The translations under genes were made by a program, and so were the position numbers. Positions 1-11,819 of a stretch of DNA of 64,000 nt are shown in pieces (position 1 is the stretch's first letter; each line of letters starts with the position of its first letter). The notes below the pieces were generated by a model that was not told where the DNA came from, made no database searches, and was given only the letters and a program-made list of their open reading frames with translations. This DNA is from Collybiopsis luxurians FD-317 M1 (taxonomy: Eukaryota; Basidiomycota; Agaricomycetes; Agaricales; Omphalotaceae). Where the stretch lies: contig KN834814.1 in assembly GCA_000827265.1 (NCBI GenBank), positions 149,273 to 213,272 of the forward strand, given 5' to 3'.

Positions 1-140
1 ATATCCCTCAAGGCCCGATCATCGCCCGTTACTTTTCGGAGCCGTAAAAGCTGTAATTTTGCCGCTGACAAAGCAGCTGGGAAAAGTAATTCTTTCACAC
101 ATGCAATATCTCATCTATTACAGCCGGAAAAAATATCGAA

Positions 141-330
141 AAATATGTTAAAATTCACGCGAAAAATTATGTAATCTTCGGCGCCTTTTGCGTGCGAAAA
201 AGACGCCGCAAAATCATTTATTCTACAATATCTTTTGCAGCCTCAAAATTAATTCTTTTTCTTTGGAAAAAAATATTAAAATTCCTGGGAAAAATTATAC
301 ATATATCTCTACCTTTTGCAGCTGCAAAAG
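141..330. repeat. Imperfect direct repeat in AT-rich intergenic DNA
   Basis: Two copies of about 60 bp lie at 141-202 and 271-330. Both read AAATATxTTAAAATTC, then xGGAAAAATTAT or a close variant, and end in CCTTTTGC. The whole 1-752 stretch is AT-rich with no gene I can support; a 64-codon frame at 192-386 is low-complexity Lys/Ile and is not counted. Confidence 0.4.
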
Positions 331-752
331 GTTGGACTGGTGGTGGTGAAATCAGCTTAGCAATCAAATCCGTGTCTTCTACTTAGTACAGCAAGGATAT
401 TACACATATCATAACAAGTCTATTTATCTGTTGTTACTGATTGCTATCCTACGCTCAACCCTGAGCCTAGTGTATGAATTGGCCGAGACTGAGTATTTAG
501 AATATATACAAGATATAGCAAAATCAAACAGAGTTGGTATGTGGGGCGCATTTTGAGTCCTCTACCAATGATTTCTCGGTATAGGCGAGAGGGCCGATTG
601 TGCTGATGAAGTACTGTTGCGGTAGAAAAATAATAGCCATGAACATGAATAAGTGAAAGTTTGGTCGAGAGCGAAATAAGCGCCCGTCCCGTTTGGGTTG
701 CCGAGTACCAGGAAAAGACTCCTAATAATATACAAGCTTGTCTAATCCCACA

Positions 753-1643
753 ATGGCGAGCGCGAAGCCTATGCTCTTCAGCGATGTTCCTAACAATACC
801 CTCAGCTGCAGCTGTCCCTCGGGACCTTCTCCATCTCTCGCCGCAAGCACCGCAATAAGCGTCCTTAGCCTCTTCATCTCCATCCTCGGGTCCCTTTTGA
901 TCTTTGTCAGTGCCGGAGTCGGGACCATCTTGCAACAACTTATGTTCAATTACTTTCCTTTGATTTCCGGCTCCTGGATCGGATTCCGATACCATTTCGA
1001 GATCTTGTCCGACCATAATCTTTCCTTCAAATTGTCACCTTTTCAAGAGGGATTCTCCAAAGCCATATCTTTTGCTCGCAAACTTGTCAAAAGTCATCCT
1101 GAAAGGATCCAAAACACCGTTGATAATTTGTTGTCTAGAGCGGAAGAACTCTTCGGTCGCGTTGACCGGAACTGGAAACGTCCGGAAATTCAAGATGGAT
1201 ATGGAAAAGTAAGGCCGCTCCTCCACATCTCCTGTCCCTTACTTAATCTCGCCTAGGGCAGTTTCATCCATCTCTTCCTATTTATCCGCTCCATCCGTGA
1301 GATTCACATCAAGACTGAAAGAACGTATTTTTTCCTTAGACTGATGGGCTACATGCGCAATTGTGTCCGCATACAACATGAAGGTATGCATTTATTCACT
1401 GCTCGGACACATTCATGATTGACTCTCAGAAATAGAGATAGAGGCTGGACAGCTGGGAAGATTTTTCTATGGGGCAACCCAATTGAACATGCATAAACCG
1501 GTGAGTACAATTAATTATATATGCTCGAACTATAATGGAAGCTGTTTCCTTCCTTTCCCATTCTTTAGCTACCTCCCACGCCTTCGAGTCCGACACAAGG
1601 ATCAGCACAATCTAGTCAATTCCTACCGCCATCCGAACCTTAG
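753..1643 (+). CDS. Small membrane-anchored protein of unknown function, four exons
   Basis: Unrecognised protein of about 242 residues. The exons join in frame with GT-AG borders: 753-1208, 1257-1383, 1430-1500 and 1569-1643. The start is the ATG at 753; an upstream TTG in the same frame is not a credible start. Residues about 33-60 form one strongly hydrophobic segment (Ser-Val-Leu-Ser-Leu-Phe-Ile-Ser...), probably a transmembrane helix or signal anchor. After it comes a charged, probably helical stretch with several Trp/Arg/Lys residues, then a second apolar patch in exon 2 (FIHLFLFIR). The tail is Pro/Ser-rich and ends in PPSEP. In-frame splicing of all four exons is the main support. No catalytic motif is visible. 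An antisense frame at 444-1016 is a shadow. Confidence 0.5.
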
Positions 1644-2435
1644 AGACCCGGACCGTGGATCAAGCTCACTAAGACTTCGGTGAATACGCGATGCAGGACC
1701 TCGTTAACCCCGAGCTTGTTTACGAGGCTTAAATAATGTGAGTATTGGGAATGACATGCTCTCTCAGTATTTTTGTTCCTTACTGAGGCTGACTTTTGTT
1801 TTTGTTTTTGTTTTTTTGCTTTCCTCCGTTGACGCCTGCAGACTGTTTAGATATGTACCGTTTAGATTTATAGATATGTAATATGTACACAGTCTATGAG
1901 ATCAGCGCTAGCTGGAATCACTGCACAGACCACAGGAATCTCGACCATCGGATAGCCAACCGGCGAGCCTTAAATACTGCAGGAAAGAGATCAGTGGGAA
2001 ACGCCAAGAGCGATGTTTGTCCGGTGAACGACATCCATTCGTAAACCGTTCAATCTGTTTCTGCAGACCCTGCCTAACCTGCTTGCATAATGCGGTACTA
2101 TATCAGTGGTATGTGGCCGGCATATAAACTACGGTTTGGATACGGTCGGTATACTATGGACTTCTTCAACGGTTTTCCTTGTCAGTTTACTGGGATCTGA
2201 GGATGATTGCATTTTCTTCTAAGGGGGTCGATGTAGTAGAGTGTTGGTTATGATCCCTGCGTGTAGGCTGGCTTTGCCGTGAAAGACGATGATTGTTTGG
2301 ATATTCAAAGTACGGTGTAACAACATTGAAGAGCCTCCGTTACCTCAAAGTGCAAGTCGGCAGTACTGAATTATCGATGCCCAAATTCAAGCAAAAACTA
2401 CATTAACCATTAACCCTAGTTTATATAAACCCAAC
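1644..2435. other. Intergenic, no feature seen
   Basis: About 790 bp between the small membrane protein gene and the 3' end of the leucyl-tRNA synthetase gene. There is a run of TTTTTG repeats near 1797-1817. No coding frame, RNA gene or inverted repeat that I can support. Confidence 0.5.
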
Positions 2436-5400
2436 TTACACATTACGATACTCAAACGCTGGACTTCCTGGTTCCGAACTATCAATAATCGACTTTGTAT
2501 ATCCCACCTCTCCCTCCTTTGCATAACCCTCGTCCACTGATAAAATCTCCGCGTCTACCAGATTCAGTGTCTTTTTAAGATACGGCAGCAATTCCTTCAG
2601 AACCGCAGTCTCTGAAAACGGCAACGTGCGACGGAACGCCGTCTTTGCACCAAATTCGGCCATTCGTTTCTGTAGTACGACAAGATGAGGCAGAAGTTAA
2701 ACCGCTAGAAAGTAAGGCTCACCTTGAAGGCCTGAACGAACGGCATCGCCATCTTATTCTTGATCAACCCGCTCTCGGTCAGCAGCGTTCGCACTTTGGC
2801 ATCATCAACCTTGTCCGATTCGGAATCGTACGCGTCTTTTATCGCTTGCACACAACTCTCCTGCCATGCCGGGAAAGCTGTAGCCACATACACCCTAACG
2901 CTTTTAGGCTGTTTAGGATCAAACGGAGCATTGACACCTTTCCCCTTCCCCTTGTTTTTATTCAACATCTTCAACAAGGACGTCTCGGCATCCCGAATCA
3001 TCTTGACCGTTCCGCGCATGTACTGCCCGACCTCGATCAACGTTCGGTCAACAGGTTTGGCCGGTGTCGGCCAGCGGGCGAGTTGAATGGAAGTAGGCTT
3101 TTGGAGGATGGATAGGTAAACGTGCTCGGCAAAGTGAGGGGCAATAGGGGCAACAAGGAGAACAGAAATTTCGATCCAGTACCGGACAAGGTCGACGTGC
3201 ATGCCAACATCTGATGTCACTTCTCGGTACCAGTCTCGAGCACTCTGGAGCTCGTAGAAGCCGTATTTAAGAGCGTCCTTAAAGTTCAGACTGCCGAGGT
3301 ATCAGATTGATGGTATAGAACAGAGCAGCAACACTTACGCTTCATAATGGCCCTGAGTGATATTGATAAGATCGTTGACCTCATTCTCAAAGACATCGTC
3401 GTGATAATTACGCGGGCCGCTTCGAAGGTTAGCCTCTTCTTTCATCATTTCCTGTTGAATCATAAAATCAATAGATCTCACGAAAGTCTTTCAGCTCACC
3501 TCACACCATCCCAACAACGTATGAACCCTCAAAATATTTGCATTTCCATTCATCTCATCGAAGTTCGCATCCTCAATTCCGTCCCCGGCATCCGCCAATG
3601 CCAACCGACATGCATCCGCACCAAACTTGTTCACCGCATCCCTCAGCGTCAAGAAGTTGCCCGTACTCTTTGACATTTTCGCTCCATTCAACATCAAGTG
3701 ACCGTTCGTACGTATACTCAAAGGCCACTTATTAGGAGCGAAAATGGCAACATGGTTGTATAGAGCAAAGGAAAGGTGGTTGTTAATCAAATCTTTGCCG
3801 GAGGACCGAATGTCGAAGGGGTAAAAGTAGTTGAATTCGTGCTTCAGGGCGTCGGCCTTTTCTTTTGGTAGAGGAGCGGGGGAGGGCCAGGGACCGTCGC
3901 AAAAGACGTATTCCCAGACTTCGTCAGTCATTTGGTCAGGAGTGATACCCAGGGGACCAGGATTAGAGCCGTCGATGCTGTTCTCTGGAAAAAGAGGAAT
4001 TAGAGATTAACGGTGGATAATAGTGATAAGAAACAGCTTACCGTGAAGAAGTTGCGCGACCGTATAGTATGCCATGTAGATTGTCGAATCACTCAGAGAC
4101 TCGACTAGGAATTGAGGATCCCAAGGCATTTCGGAGCCGAGCCCGTAAGTCCGCGCGCAAGCCCACTGGTTCAACCACGCAAGGGTCTTTGCGAATGCAT
4201 TGCGCGTCTCAGGTCCATAGAGCTCCATCGATGCAACATGCCTATAGCAGATCCGATTGAGTGCGCCAAACGAAAGGAATACAGTTTGACACCCACTTTT
4301 CGACCTGCGCTCTCCACACGGGCTCTCCGTAATCCAGATACCACTGATCCATCAACGCGACTACACACTCGTCTCCACTCCTCGACGTAACATGTCCCTC
4401 TGGCTCCGCGTACGCAAATGCCAATCCAGCCTGAATCATGCTATCCCTCACTTTCCCCTTGGCGTCTTGCACACTTTGTCCTTTGAACTCTCCAACCAAC
4501 ATCGTACCATTGTAGAATCCTTCCTTGTATGCAATTTCCTTTGCATCCTCGAGCTGCTTCACGTCCTTTTGGGACTGGATTTTGAGCTGCTTAACGATAG
4601 CCGGAGCGGTAAGGTCACCATAGGTTGGGGTGGAGATAACCGGGACGGGGTCGATAGACGCCCATGCGGGATCGATTTTGTAATACTCAGCTTTTTTGCG
4701 TAGGTCCATGAGGGTAGCATAGTCGTGTGGTGAATCGGACGGAACGGAGGTGACGACGCCAGTTCCCTACCCGAATCGGGTCAATACAAGTCATAGCCCT
4801 TTACTACAGGAAATCAGACCTTTGTAGCGAGGACATTGTCCATCGGTAAGACGTAGATTTCAGGATTTACAGAAAACGGAGCGTTGATCTTGGTACCAAC
4901 GAGTTTGGCTCCCTCGATTTCGACCAGCTGCTCGATGCTCCCTCGGGGCTCATTCACCCCCTGGAAGGTCATGTTTCTCGCAGCTCGATACGTGATCAGG
5001 TACGCCTCCTGGTCATTGACAGCAAAGATACCGTACTTGATCGAAGTGCCTACGAAGCAGTTGGTCTGCCCATACCTGAAGGACTTGAGCTCAGGAGAGG
5101 AAAAGACACGTCAACCACTTACATCGTCTCCGGTCGGAGAGTAGCAGCGACCATGTACACCTTCCGGCCGCCGATCTTGCTCTCTACGATCTCTTTCGCC
5201 GCCGGACTCCATTCGATGACTTGGGATTTAATAGCGGTGTACTCTTGAGGTCCTACACCTTCTCCATCCTGCCGATCGTGATCCATACAGGGTTGACCGT
5301 CTTTAGGACTGTATATCGTGTAACGTTCACCAAACTTGATTTTGCCCATCTTGTACAACTTGTTGACCTGCCATCGAACGAATGCGTCGTAGTACGGGTT

Positions 5401-6241
5401 GGCTTTGGTCGTTAAGAACCTGCGTCTCCAATCGATTCGACTTCCGAACGCGTTGTGGTCTTCCTAAAAAGAAAGTGAACATCGAAGTTACGTATAACAA
5501 GCTGTCACTCACAATGGCAATCGGAGGGAAATGAACGAGCCAATGCATAGGGTCTGCGAATTTCTTGATATCCTCACGAGGAACACCAATGGAGAGCAAT
5601 ATCTGGAACTGATACTTGTGACCTGAAGATTTCGCTGCGAGCTTTCCCTTTTTTCCTTTGGATTTGTCGGCAGTAGAGGCACCAGCGGTACCCTGAGAAG
5701 ACGCAGGTTCTTCCGGCTCTGGCTCTGGTTCTACGTAGCGTTCGAAATTTTCCCCAAACAGTTCAATCTCCCTCACAAGTTTGTCCGCAGAGGCCTATTC
5801 CATAATGAGTCCAGATATAAAATATTATACTAATTGCCGCACCTTGATAGGTAAACCCGTAACATGGAATCCATGAGGGAATAAGACGCGTTTTCCCAAC
5901 ATTCTCTGATATCCAGCTGCGAATTCGATCTTGGATATGGTAAATGCATGTCCGAGATGGAGACTGCCGTTCATGTAAGGGTATGGAAAGTTTCCGAACC
6001 ACTTTGGGTATTTTTGCATGATCTCAGCTTGAGATAGACTCTGGATGTCTGCAGGAGAAGGAGCGTTCACTTCGAATACATGCTGATCCTGCCATTGTTG
6101 TTGATACTTTTTCTCGAGAGCCTTGAGATGATCCCGCTTGCCTGTCTGCAGTGAGGGAAGATCAGGAAGGGTGACTGGGACGGAAACGATACAGACCTGG
6201 GCCAGCTCTATAGTTTGGGAAGTCTCTGCCGTCGTCGACAT
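2436..6241 (-). CDS. Leucyl-tRNA synthetase, cytosolic
   Basis: Charges tRNA(Leu) with leucine in the cytosol; class Ia synthetase, about 1,050-1,100 residues as usual for eukaryotic LeuRS. Read on the minus strand from the ATG at 6241. The catalytic-domain signature is [14 protein letters not shown] (HIGH-type) in exon 1. The CP1 editing-domain motif TLRPETMYG lies near 5130-5160, the conserved block [10 protein letters not shown] near 4150, and KMSKS near 3700 ([13 protein letters not shown]). The anticodon-binding and C-terminal regions follow to the stop at 2436. Several short introns are clear, for example a GTGGGT donor near 4287 that joins in frame to [13 protein letters not shown] 51-nt in-frame segment in exon 1 (GTCTGT...CTGCAG) is probably an intron. 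The gene looks intact, but two degenerate copies of its 3' end lie at 11.4 and 13.3 kb, and a CCT8 remnant starts about 100 bp beyond its start codon. Confidence 0.95.
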
Positions 6242-6339
6242 TAGACGAATAAACGACGATAGTCGTGGTGGTAGACGGAAAAGAAGGGAAATTTTGGCTG
6301 ATTAGTTTGGATTAGTTTGCTAACTTATGATTATCGATT

Positions 6340-6690
6340 CGAGTCAAAATTTTTGTACAGGTCACGTGTGTAACACTGGTTTTCAATGTCCCTCGATTTA
6401 AATAAATGGCTTTAGCGAAGAACCAAGCTGCTCATCGTCTGCCGACAAGTTCAAGTCATCCTGCAGCTAAATTGAACGAACTCTCACAAGGTCTGATTCA
6501 AATGACCCGTTCCTTATGCTCTCAACTCTTTCGCAGAAATGAATAAGCTACTCATCATTAACATCATTCTTTGTCGTCTCTTTATCTCTTCCCATGCTGC
6601 CACAATCACTAGAGAAGTCCAAGTAGTAAGTCTGGCAGCTATTACGAGTCATGGCTTCACAACGCCTTCCCTACATGGGATAAAGAGCTC
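6340..6690 (+). pseudogene. Degenerate 5' fragment of the CCT8 (TCP-1 theta) gene
   Basis: Patchy but extended similarity to the intact CCT8 gene at 15.45-15.9 kb, in the same order. It begins with the CCT8 leader (AATTTTTGT, then AGGTCACG, then ATGTCCCTC). It continues with a match to the AACGAACT exon, then a stronger match at about 6536-6665: AAGCT(A/T)CTCAT(C/A), GTCTCTTT, GCCGCCAC/GCTGCCAC, then AGAGAAGTC. The frame is broken and no kinase-like or chaperonin domain is encoded. It sits head to head with leucyl-tRNA synthetase. It is either the relic of an ancestral LeuRS-CCT8 neighbourhood or a duplicated piece; the direction of copying cannot be told from one window. Confidence 0.6.
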
Positions 6691-7484
6691 CTTCCTATAG
6701 TGTTGTGGGTCTTAACCTGCGCTAAAGTGCGATAGCCTGAAATTTGTGTCGAGCTCGAAGGGGGGATTTAAGTAGCAAGTAAATATTCTCTCATCGACGT
6801 CAACTTGATGTTGCGGATCTATTCCCCGGTCGTGCTTTATTTTCTCTTCAATGCAGTCACTTTTATTTACCGAGACGGAGGTCATTACTCAATCTCGACA
6901 TGCTAGAGAAGATCAAAGAATTCAGAATCACTTGGTTTACCGGACGCTTGAGGTATACGTCGCATCCATACAAGGTAGAGAGGATGATAGACTCCATCAC
7001 TGTACTCCTTTAATGATTAGTGCGTCGGTCTAATCTTGCCAGGACTTATTATCTTTAGCCGAAGTACAAGATAAGTCATAGTGTCCACCCTGCCATTCGT
7101 AGCTCCCGCTCACATCTCGATTTCCATCCACTACGTAGAGCCATCCACTGAGTCGCCATGATCAACCAACCTTGGATAGTTTATGCTTCTGGTCAATGTA
7201 AACTGCTTCCAGAGTGGCAACCTTCTTCCTTATACGAGATACACACCCTCTCAGAACAGCTTCAGCATGGGCGCCAGGGTAGTATTCTTGGTGAGTTTAC
7301 GTACCGGCTCGGAATGCAGTTCGGGTCTATATTCGAGCCGCCTGTAAAGCTGGTGTAGATACAGGTACCGCAGGCACAAGAAACAACACAACGTAGCCAC
7401 AAGATCGTCCTGAGGAGGATGCTTCAGTACAGAGTTAGAGGAATTAGACGCAACTCAAGATCTGGTAGACGCCACTGTGGTTAT
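6691..7484. other. Intergenic, no gene supported
   Basis: About 790 bp between the CCT8 relic and the F-box relic. Short frames at 6851-7033 and 7158-7358 show no recognisable domain. Faint CCT8-like words continue just past 6690 and then fade. Confidence 0.4.
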
Positions 7485-8486
7485 TCAGGTCGAGGGTAAG
7501 AGTCTCCATCGAAGAAGTTCCAGCAGTGAGCAACTGCCTACAGTAGTAACTATCGTGATCGCTGTTAAATGCCACTCCTGCGATGAAACCCCAGTGGCTC
7601 GACTGAGACCCACACGTTTGATGACAAAATGTTCAATGAGGTCCCGAGAGTGGCAGTCCCTTACAAAGGAAGACATGAACGGCGTTTGATGAAGGAAGTA
7701 CAGTTGCCTTTCGTCGATGATCCGGAGCTTGTTCAGGTGTGGATGGGCTACAGTAAAGGCTGAAAGCCAGGAGGATGAGAAAGGACGATAAGGCATATGC
7801 ACGGCGACTTCTTGAAGGCCTTCTAAAGAATGCAAAACTGACTCCTCTTCGATAGAATGAAAATAAAGCAGAAGCCGTGATATTTTCATACCCCGATCCA
7901 AGTGTTTCTTTAAGGACGTAAAAAAATCAGAAGAAATCGAAACATACTTCAACGCCACTCTGGTCAAGTCAGACCGAGTGTCATCTGGAAGCTGGCGTAA
8001 TAACCTGATCAACACCGCTAAGACATTCGGGTGTTCGAGTATCGCGCTGAAAAGGTTAAGACTAGTTTCAAAACTCTCCAAATCGACATAAAAAGTCGTT
8101 GCAGCTGGGACAAAATTTGAGGAATAATTTCTTGTCCTTCATCCGCACGTTCAGGTAATGGGGTTAACTTAGCGTCCTGAAAATGTTCTCTGAGTGTATC
8201 AATATCGAAAAATCTCGTTGGCTGTACTTAGTAAACCTTGGACATAGTGAGCTGGTACTAAAGCAATGATCCGACAACTCTTCTGCTTGGACGAAACTTT
8301 TGATATGAATGTTTGCGAAGAGAAAGGGCAAACATATTTGCCGCAGTTGCCTGTTAACGATGGAGAGGGAAAGAAGTTCGGGTGACGCGCTTTGAAAAAG
8401 AGCTGTGGTTCCGGTGAATTGGGGACGTATGCAATGTAGTCGATGATACAATCAATGAGTTCGTCGGGGAGTAGTGCTAGTGGCAT
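7485..8486 (-). pseudogene. F-box/LRR-type protein, frameshifted and truncated
   Basis: F-box proteins recruit substrates to SCF ubiquitin ligases through Skp1. Read from the ATG at 8486, the N-terminus is a clear F-box start: MPLALLPDELIDCIIDYIAY. The F-box continues as SPELLSLSIVNRQLRQICLPFLFANIHIKS, but that stretch lies in another frame. The two frames meet in a CTTTTT run near 8392, so a one-base indel is the simplest explanation; the 24-nt spacer would be too short for an intron. Further down a long frame (8081-7485) gives Leu-rich text (VLAVLIRLLRQL, LHSLEGLQEVAVHMPYRP) that resembles the C-terminal half of Agaricomycete F-box/LRR proteins, then stops early. Probably a decaying member of a large fungal F-box family. 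Confidence 0.55.
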
Positions 8487-9540
8487 GGTCGTTAAGGATG
8501 AAGTGCCTTCAGACTTGAAGCGCCCATCGACGGAGAAATCACATGCGAGTCAAAGCTAGCGTCAAACTGCTTATAGGGGCAACTTGCTATCCTACTTCGT
8601 CCAGTTCTTTCTCAGATGTCGGATGACTCCAATTCTCCAACATCTTCTCTCGTTTAGCTACGATAAGAATAGACTTCTGAAGATCAGCAGTCCTCGGGAC
8701 TACCGCCTGTCAACTTCGCTCAAGTATGGGGTATTTTTTTTTTCAACTTAATTCTGACGAGTCCTGCTGATTCTCTGATCTGCAGTGGAGTTCCATACAA
8801 CCTAATACGAGGATGAGGTTTGAACAAAAACACAGCCTGCAGTAATCTTACGCCCCCAGCAAGTGGCTAGGGAACGCAAAATCATCGAATGCCAGGTTAA
8901 TTCACTCGTACAACGCATACGACTCATGCATATTGATTTTGCCATAGCTGCGATGGCGTACACGCCTATATTATCCACTGGAACCTGTCCCGCCATATCT
9001 ATAGTCATTCCAAAGGGCTTTTCTCTCAGAATTGATCAAGACTGCTCGAACCTGTTTCCACTCATTTACATGAAGGGACATTTAATTGGACACCGACTTC
9101 AAGTATCTCTTCATCGCTGACTGCGCAGAAGTTTTGGAGAGCCTCTATAGAATGTCCAGAAAGCGGCGACATGGTAGAGCGGATCCTGCTAACAAGACGA
9201 AAGTCTCTTCATTCTGTGCCGAATCACGCTCCCCAGGCAACATCGAAAATCATCGAAGTCTTTCTCATCTTCCACGTTTCATACTTCCATATAATGGACA
9301 CTTGATCCATTGGTCGAGGACAGAACCGTAAAATTAAGGCAGTATTTATATGAGATTGGGAGATTTTCCGTGAACAAATTGTTCTAAATTGCATAGAAAA
9401 AATGCTTCAGTTTGAATTTTGGGAGTCCATTGAATTAGGCCCAAGTAATTAACGGAATCATTTTCGACTGTCTCTGCGAACTGGGGGGACAAACGAAATT
9501 TATTTCGCAGGCAATGCCCACCGCCATTGTCAACTCCCAA
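8487..9540. other. Intergenic, no gene supported
   Basis: About 1 kb. A 68-85 codon frame exists on each strand around 8800-9120, but neither shows a domain, good splice signals or a credible continuation. Confidence 0.4.
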
Positions 9541-9720
9541 TCTCTGCCTCAAACATTCATGTTAGACCAGTATGTGTATCAACTACCAGAACCTCTACTA
9601 CCTGTCCTGACACTGAGATTGCGGATCTGGAACGTATGGTTTGTTATGTTGTCGTCTCTCGCCTTACACCCTGGAAAGATAGCCTATCCCTCGAGAGCTA
9701 CCACTTAAAATGATAGAGTG
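9541..9720 (+). pseudogene. 5' fragment of the PPxY-protein family (tandem copy 1)
   Basis: Nucleotides 9541-9720 closely match 11822-12012 of tandem copy 3, from TCTCTGCCTCAAACA through CAACTACCAGAACCTCTACT to GATAGAGTGG. The peptide MLDQYVYQLPEPLLP mirrors MLDEYEYQLPEPLLP in copy 3. An internal deletion shifts the frame after LLP, and nothing corresponding to the second exon follows. It is therefore a truncated relic of the family whose only intact member here is at 10252-11075. Confidence 0.65.
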
Positions 9721-10251
9721 GTGCTTGTACGTGGGCTCCCCGGATTCTGATTCCGGACCCGGAAGACCCGCAGGAGGAGCAGGCAGTTTCCGAGACGAAG
9801 AATTGTTTATCGAGCTGTAGCTCAGCTGATGTGCTTAAACCTGTTCTGTTTCCGTTCCCGTTCCCGTTCCAATTAGCTTGTCGTTGTCGCTGCTGCTGCG
9901 AAACTAGCCTGCAGCTGTAAACCCTAATTTGGCATCTGCATCTCCCGCTCACCCTACCGAATCTCTCATCTTCCGCTTCCTCTTCCACCGTCCCCTCCCA
10001 CACATCTGCATCCTCATTTTCCAATGTGATTCACCCTCGGTCTCATAGCCCAAGCAGGCTTAACCCTCTAGTCCCGTCTCTCGATGCAGTGCCAATGGTG
10101 GAGAGTAATATCAGGGTCGTGTTTTCGAGAGGAAGTAAGTTAGCTAGTCGTTGAGACTGGCGTAGTGGCGTAACTCATCCGCGACTTGTGACGCAATTCG
10201 TCAAGTTTATTTAAGCCGATTAGGAGTTGTAATCCTTTCTCTTCATTCGCC

Positions 10252-11075
10252 ATGATACTTCATGATCAGCAACTCTTGCCTCCCTGGCCGTTAAGCTCCT
10301 CAAATCACTGGGAAATCGAAATTGCTTTCTCCGATCTTATTATCGTTCGTCATGCAGCCTGGCAACATAGCCCAGTCACCCAAGACCTGGAACTTGCTGT
10401 GGAGGAGTACGTAGCTCCGCCGCGCTTCATAGGACCTATTATTGATATCTTTATCTCAGCTTGGCAGAGACCGCCCAGAAGCTTCATCAATATTCCAAGC
10501 GGTTTCCATTCCTTCCTTGATATTTGCTCCCCGGTTATTACAAATTCTTGGAACAGTTCACTCACCTTTATCAATGTTGGAGGGTAAATAATGTCAACAC
10601 TCGAAGTCATCTCAAGTCATTTATTCATTATCAACAGAGGTTTGACAATGCGCATCCTTTCAATTATTATTATGAATGGACAGAGACACATCTAGGGAGG
10701 GACCAGGACAATGCCACACCTTCTCAATGGACCTCGCGCGCTTTATTGGCTTCTCAGTCGAGCCAGTGTTACCGATTATGGCCACCGTTGGAGAGAGATG
10801 GTAATTTCATTGTCTTCTCCGACGCACCGTCGGTCACAGTCACTCGGGTTGCACCATTCCGATTGTATCCCATGCATCATAGATCATCTATCAACGATAT
10901 ATGGATCCCTAGGCTTCCTGAGCATGCTGAGTACTTGTGTTGGAGGTCTTCTCATGAAGATTATGCTCCTTCTCATCTATCCTTGCAATTTTCTTCACCC
11001 CCCTTCTCCTACATGTTGCCTCCACCTCCTTATTCTGCCTCAGGACCTCCTGTATACACTGCTTCCGGTCGTTGA
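10252..11075 (+). CDS. PPxY-motif protein, intact member of a tandem family of unknown function
   Basis: Unrecognised protein of about 255 residues in two exons, 10252-10583 and 10640-11075. The GT-AG intron joins GG|G in frame, and its position matches the intron of copy 3. The N-terminal half is mixed hydrophobic and Trp-rich without a signal peptide or membrane helix. The middle has a conserved block shared with copy 3: ATPxQWTxRAxLxSQS, then YRxxPPLExxGxFIxFS, then VTRxxP. The last 25 residues are Pro/Ser/Tyr-rich and hold two PPxY motifs, PPPPY and GPPVY. In known proteins PPxY binds WW domains, for instance of Rsp5/Nedd4 ubiquitin ligases; a WW partner here is inference. Flanked by relics of its own family and by stray LeuRS 3' ends. 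Confidence 0.55.
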
Positions 11076-11410
11076 TCTCATTTGCTCTTCATTCTCTTCA
11101 CCCGATTATTTGGCAGTCAATCCCCTTATGACACATCTAGGCTATGACCACGATTGTGAAAATTGGGAATATCGAGTCTCCGGGATATTAGCTTCAGTCG
11201 ACTGCGCACCGACCTTATTTTTATAACTGGAACTCTTTCATTTGACAAATAGCTGCTTTCGACCTTTTCAACTGATCCTTGCAACGCTTCATCTCCATCG
11301 TGGGCCTTAGCCTATCCAGGTCTTCCTGTTTGGCTATATTTCGAATAAAAACAAAGGGGAAAGGGAAGGGCATCAATTGGGTGCCTAGACGGTCAACCGT
11401 CGCACGCTGC

Positions 11411-11572
11411 CGTTTTCAGAGACTGCAATTCCGAGAGAGATGTTGCCGTATTTGAGAAAGACGCTGAATTTGGTAGACGCGGAGATTTTATCTGTGGATC
11501 CGAGTTAAGCAAAGGAGCAAGAGGCGGGATATACAAAGTCGATTGTTGATAGTTCGGAACCGGGAAATCCTG
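11411..11572 (+). pseudogene. Stray copy of the leucyl-tRNA synthetase 3' end (copy 1)
   Basis: Reads in plus orientation, opposite to the parent at 2436-2640. The translated text [29 protein letters not shown] matches the LeuRS C-terminus ([29 protein letters not shown]). The nucleotide match continues past a stop through GAGGCGGGATATACAAAGTC and GATAGTTCGGAACCGGG. Only the last coding exon is present. It follows the intact PPxY gene, and a similar relic follows copy 3, so it appears to travel with the family unit. Confidence 0.8.
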
Positions 11573-11819
11573 TATTGTTGGTATATACTTACTATTAGAG
11601 CTCCTTGGTACATAGTCTTACTTGCGGCAATGAAGAGTCCAAAAACAAAAAAAAAACTTACTATTAGATAGGTTGATGTGGGTTGATGTGCAGTACTACC
11701 GATTTTGCTCGTTCAAGGCCAACTGAAGGTTGTATCCGACGGACTCTCAAGTATTTACTAACGACATTCAAGCTTCCTCCATTACACCGTTGTGGCAGTG
11801 TTCTTTATGAAATACTCCT

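Noticed and set aside
444..1016. 190-codon minus frame over the first gene
   Set aside because: It opposes a four-exon gene whose exons all join in frame, and it has no domain or splice support.
9698..10024. 108-codon minus frame upstream of the intact PPxY gene
   Set aside because: Starts with Glu-rich and Arg/Gln-rich low-complexity text, has no homologue in the other tandem units, and overlaps the promoter region.
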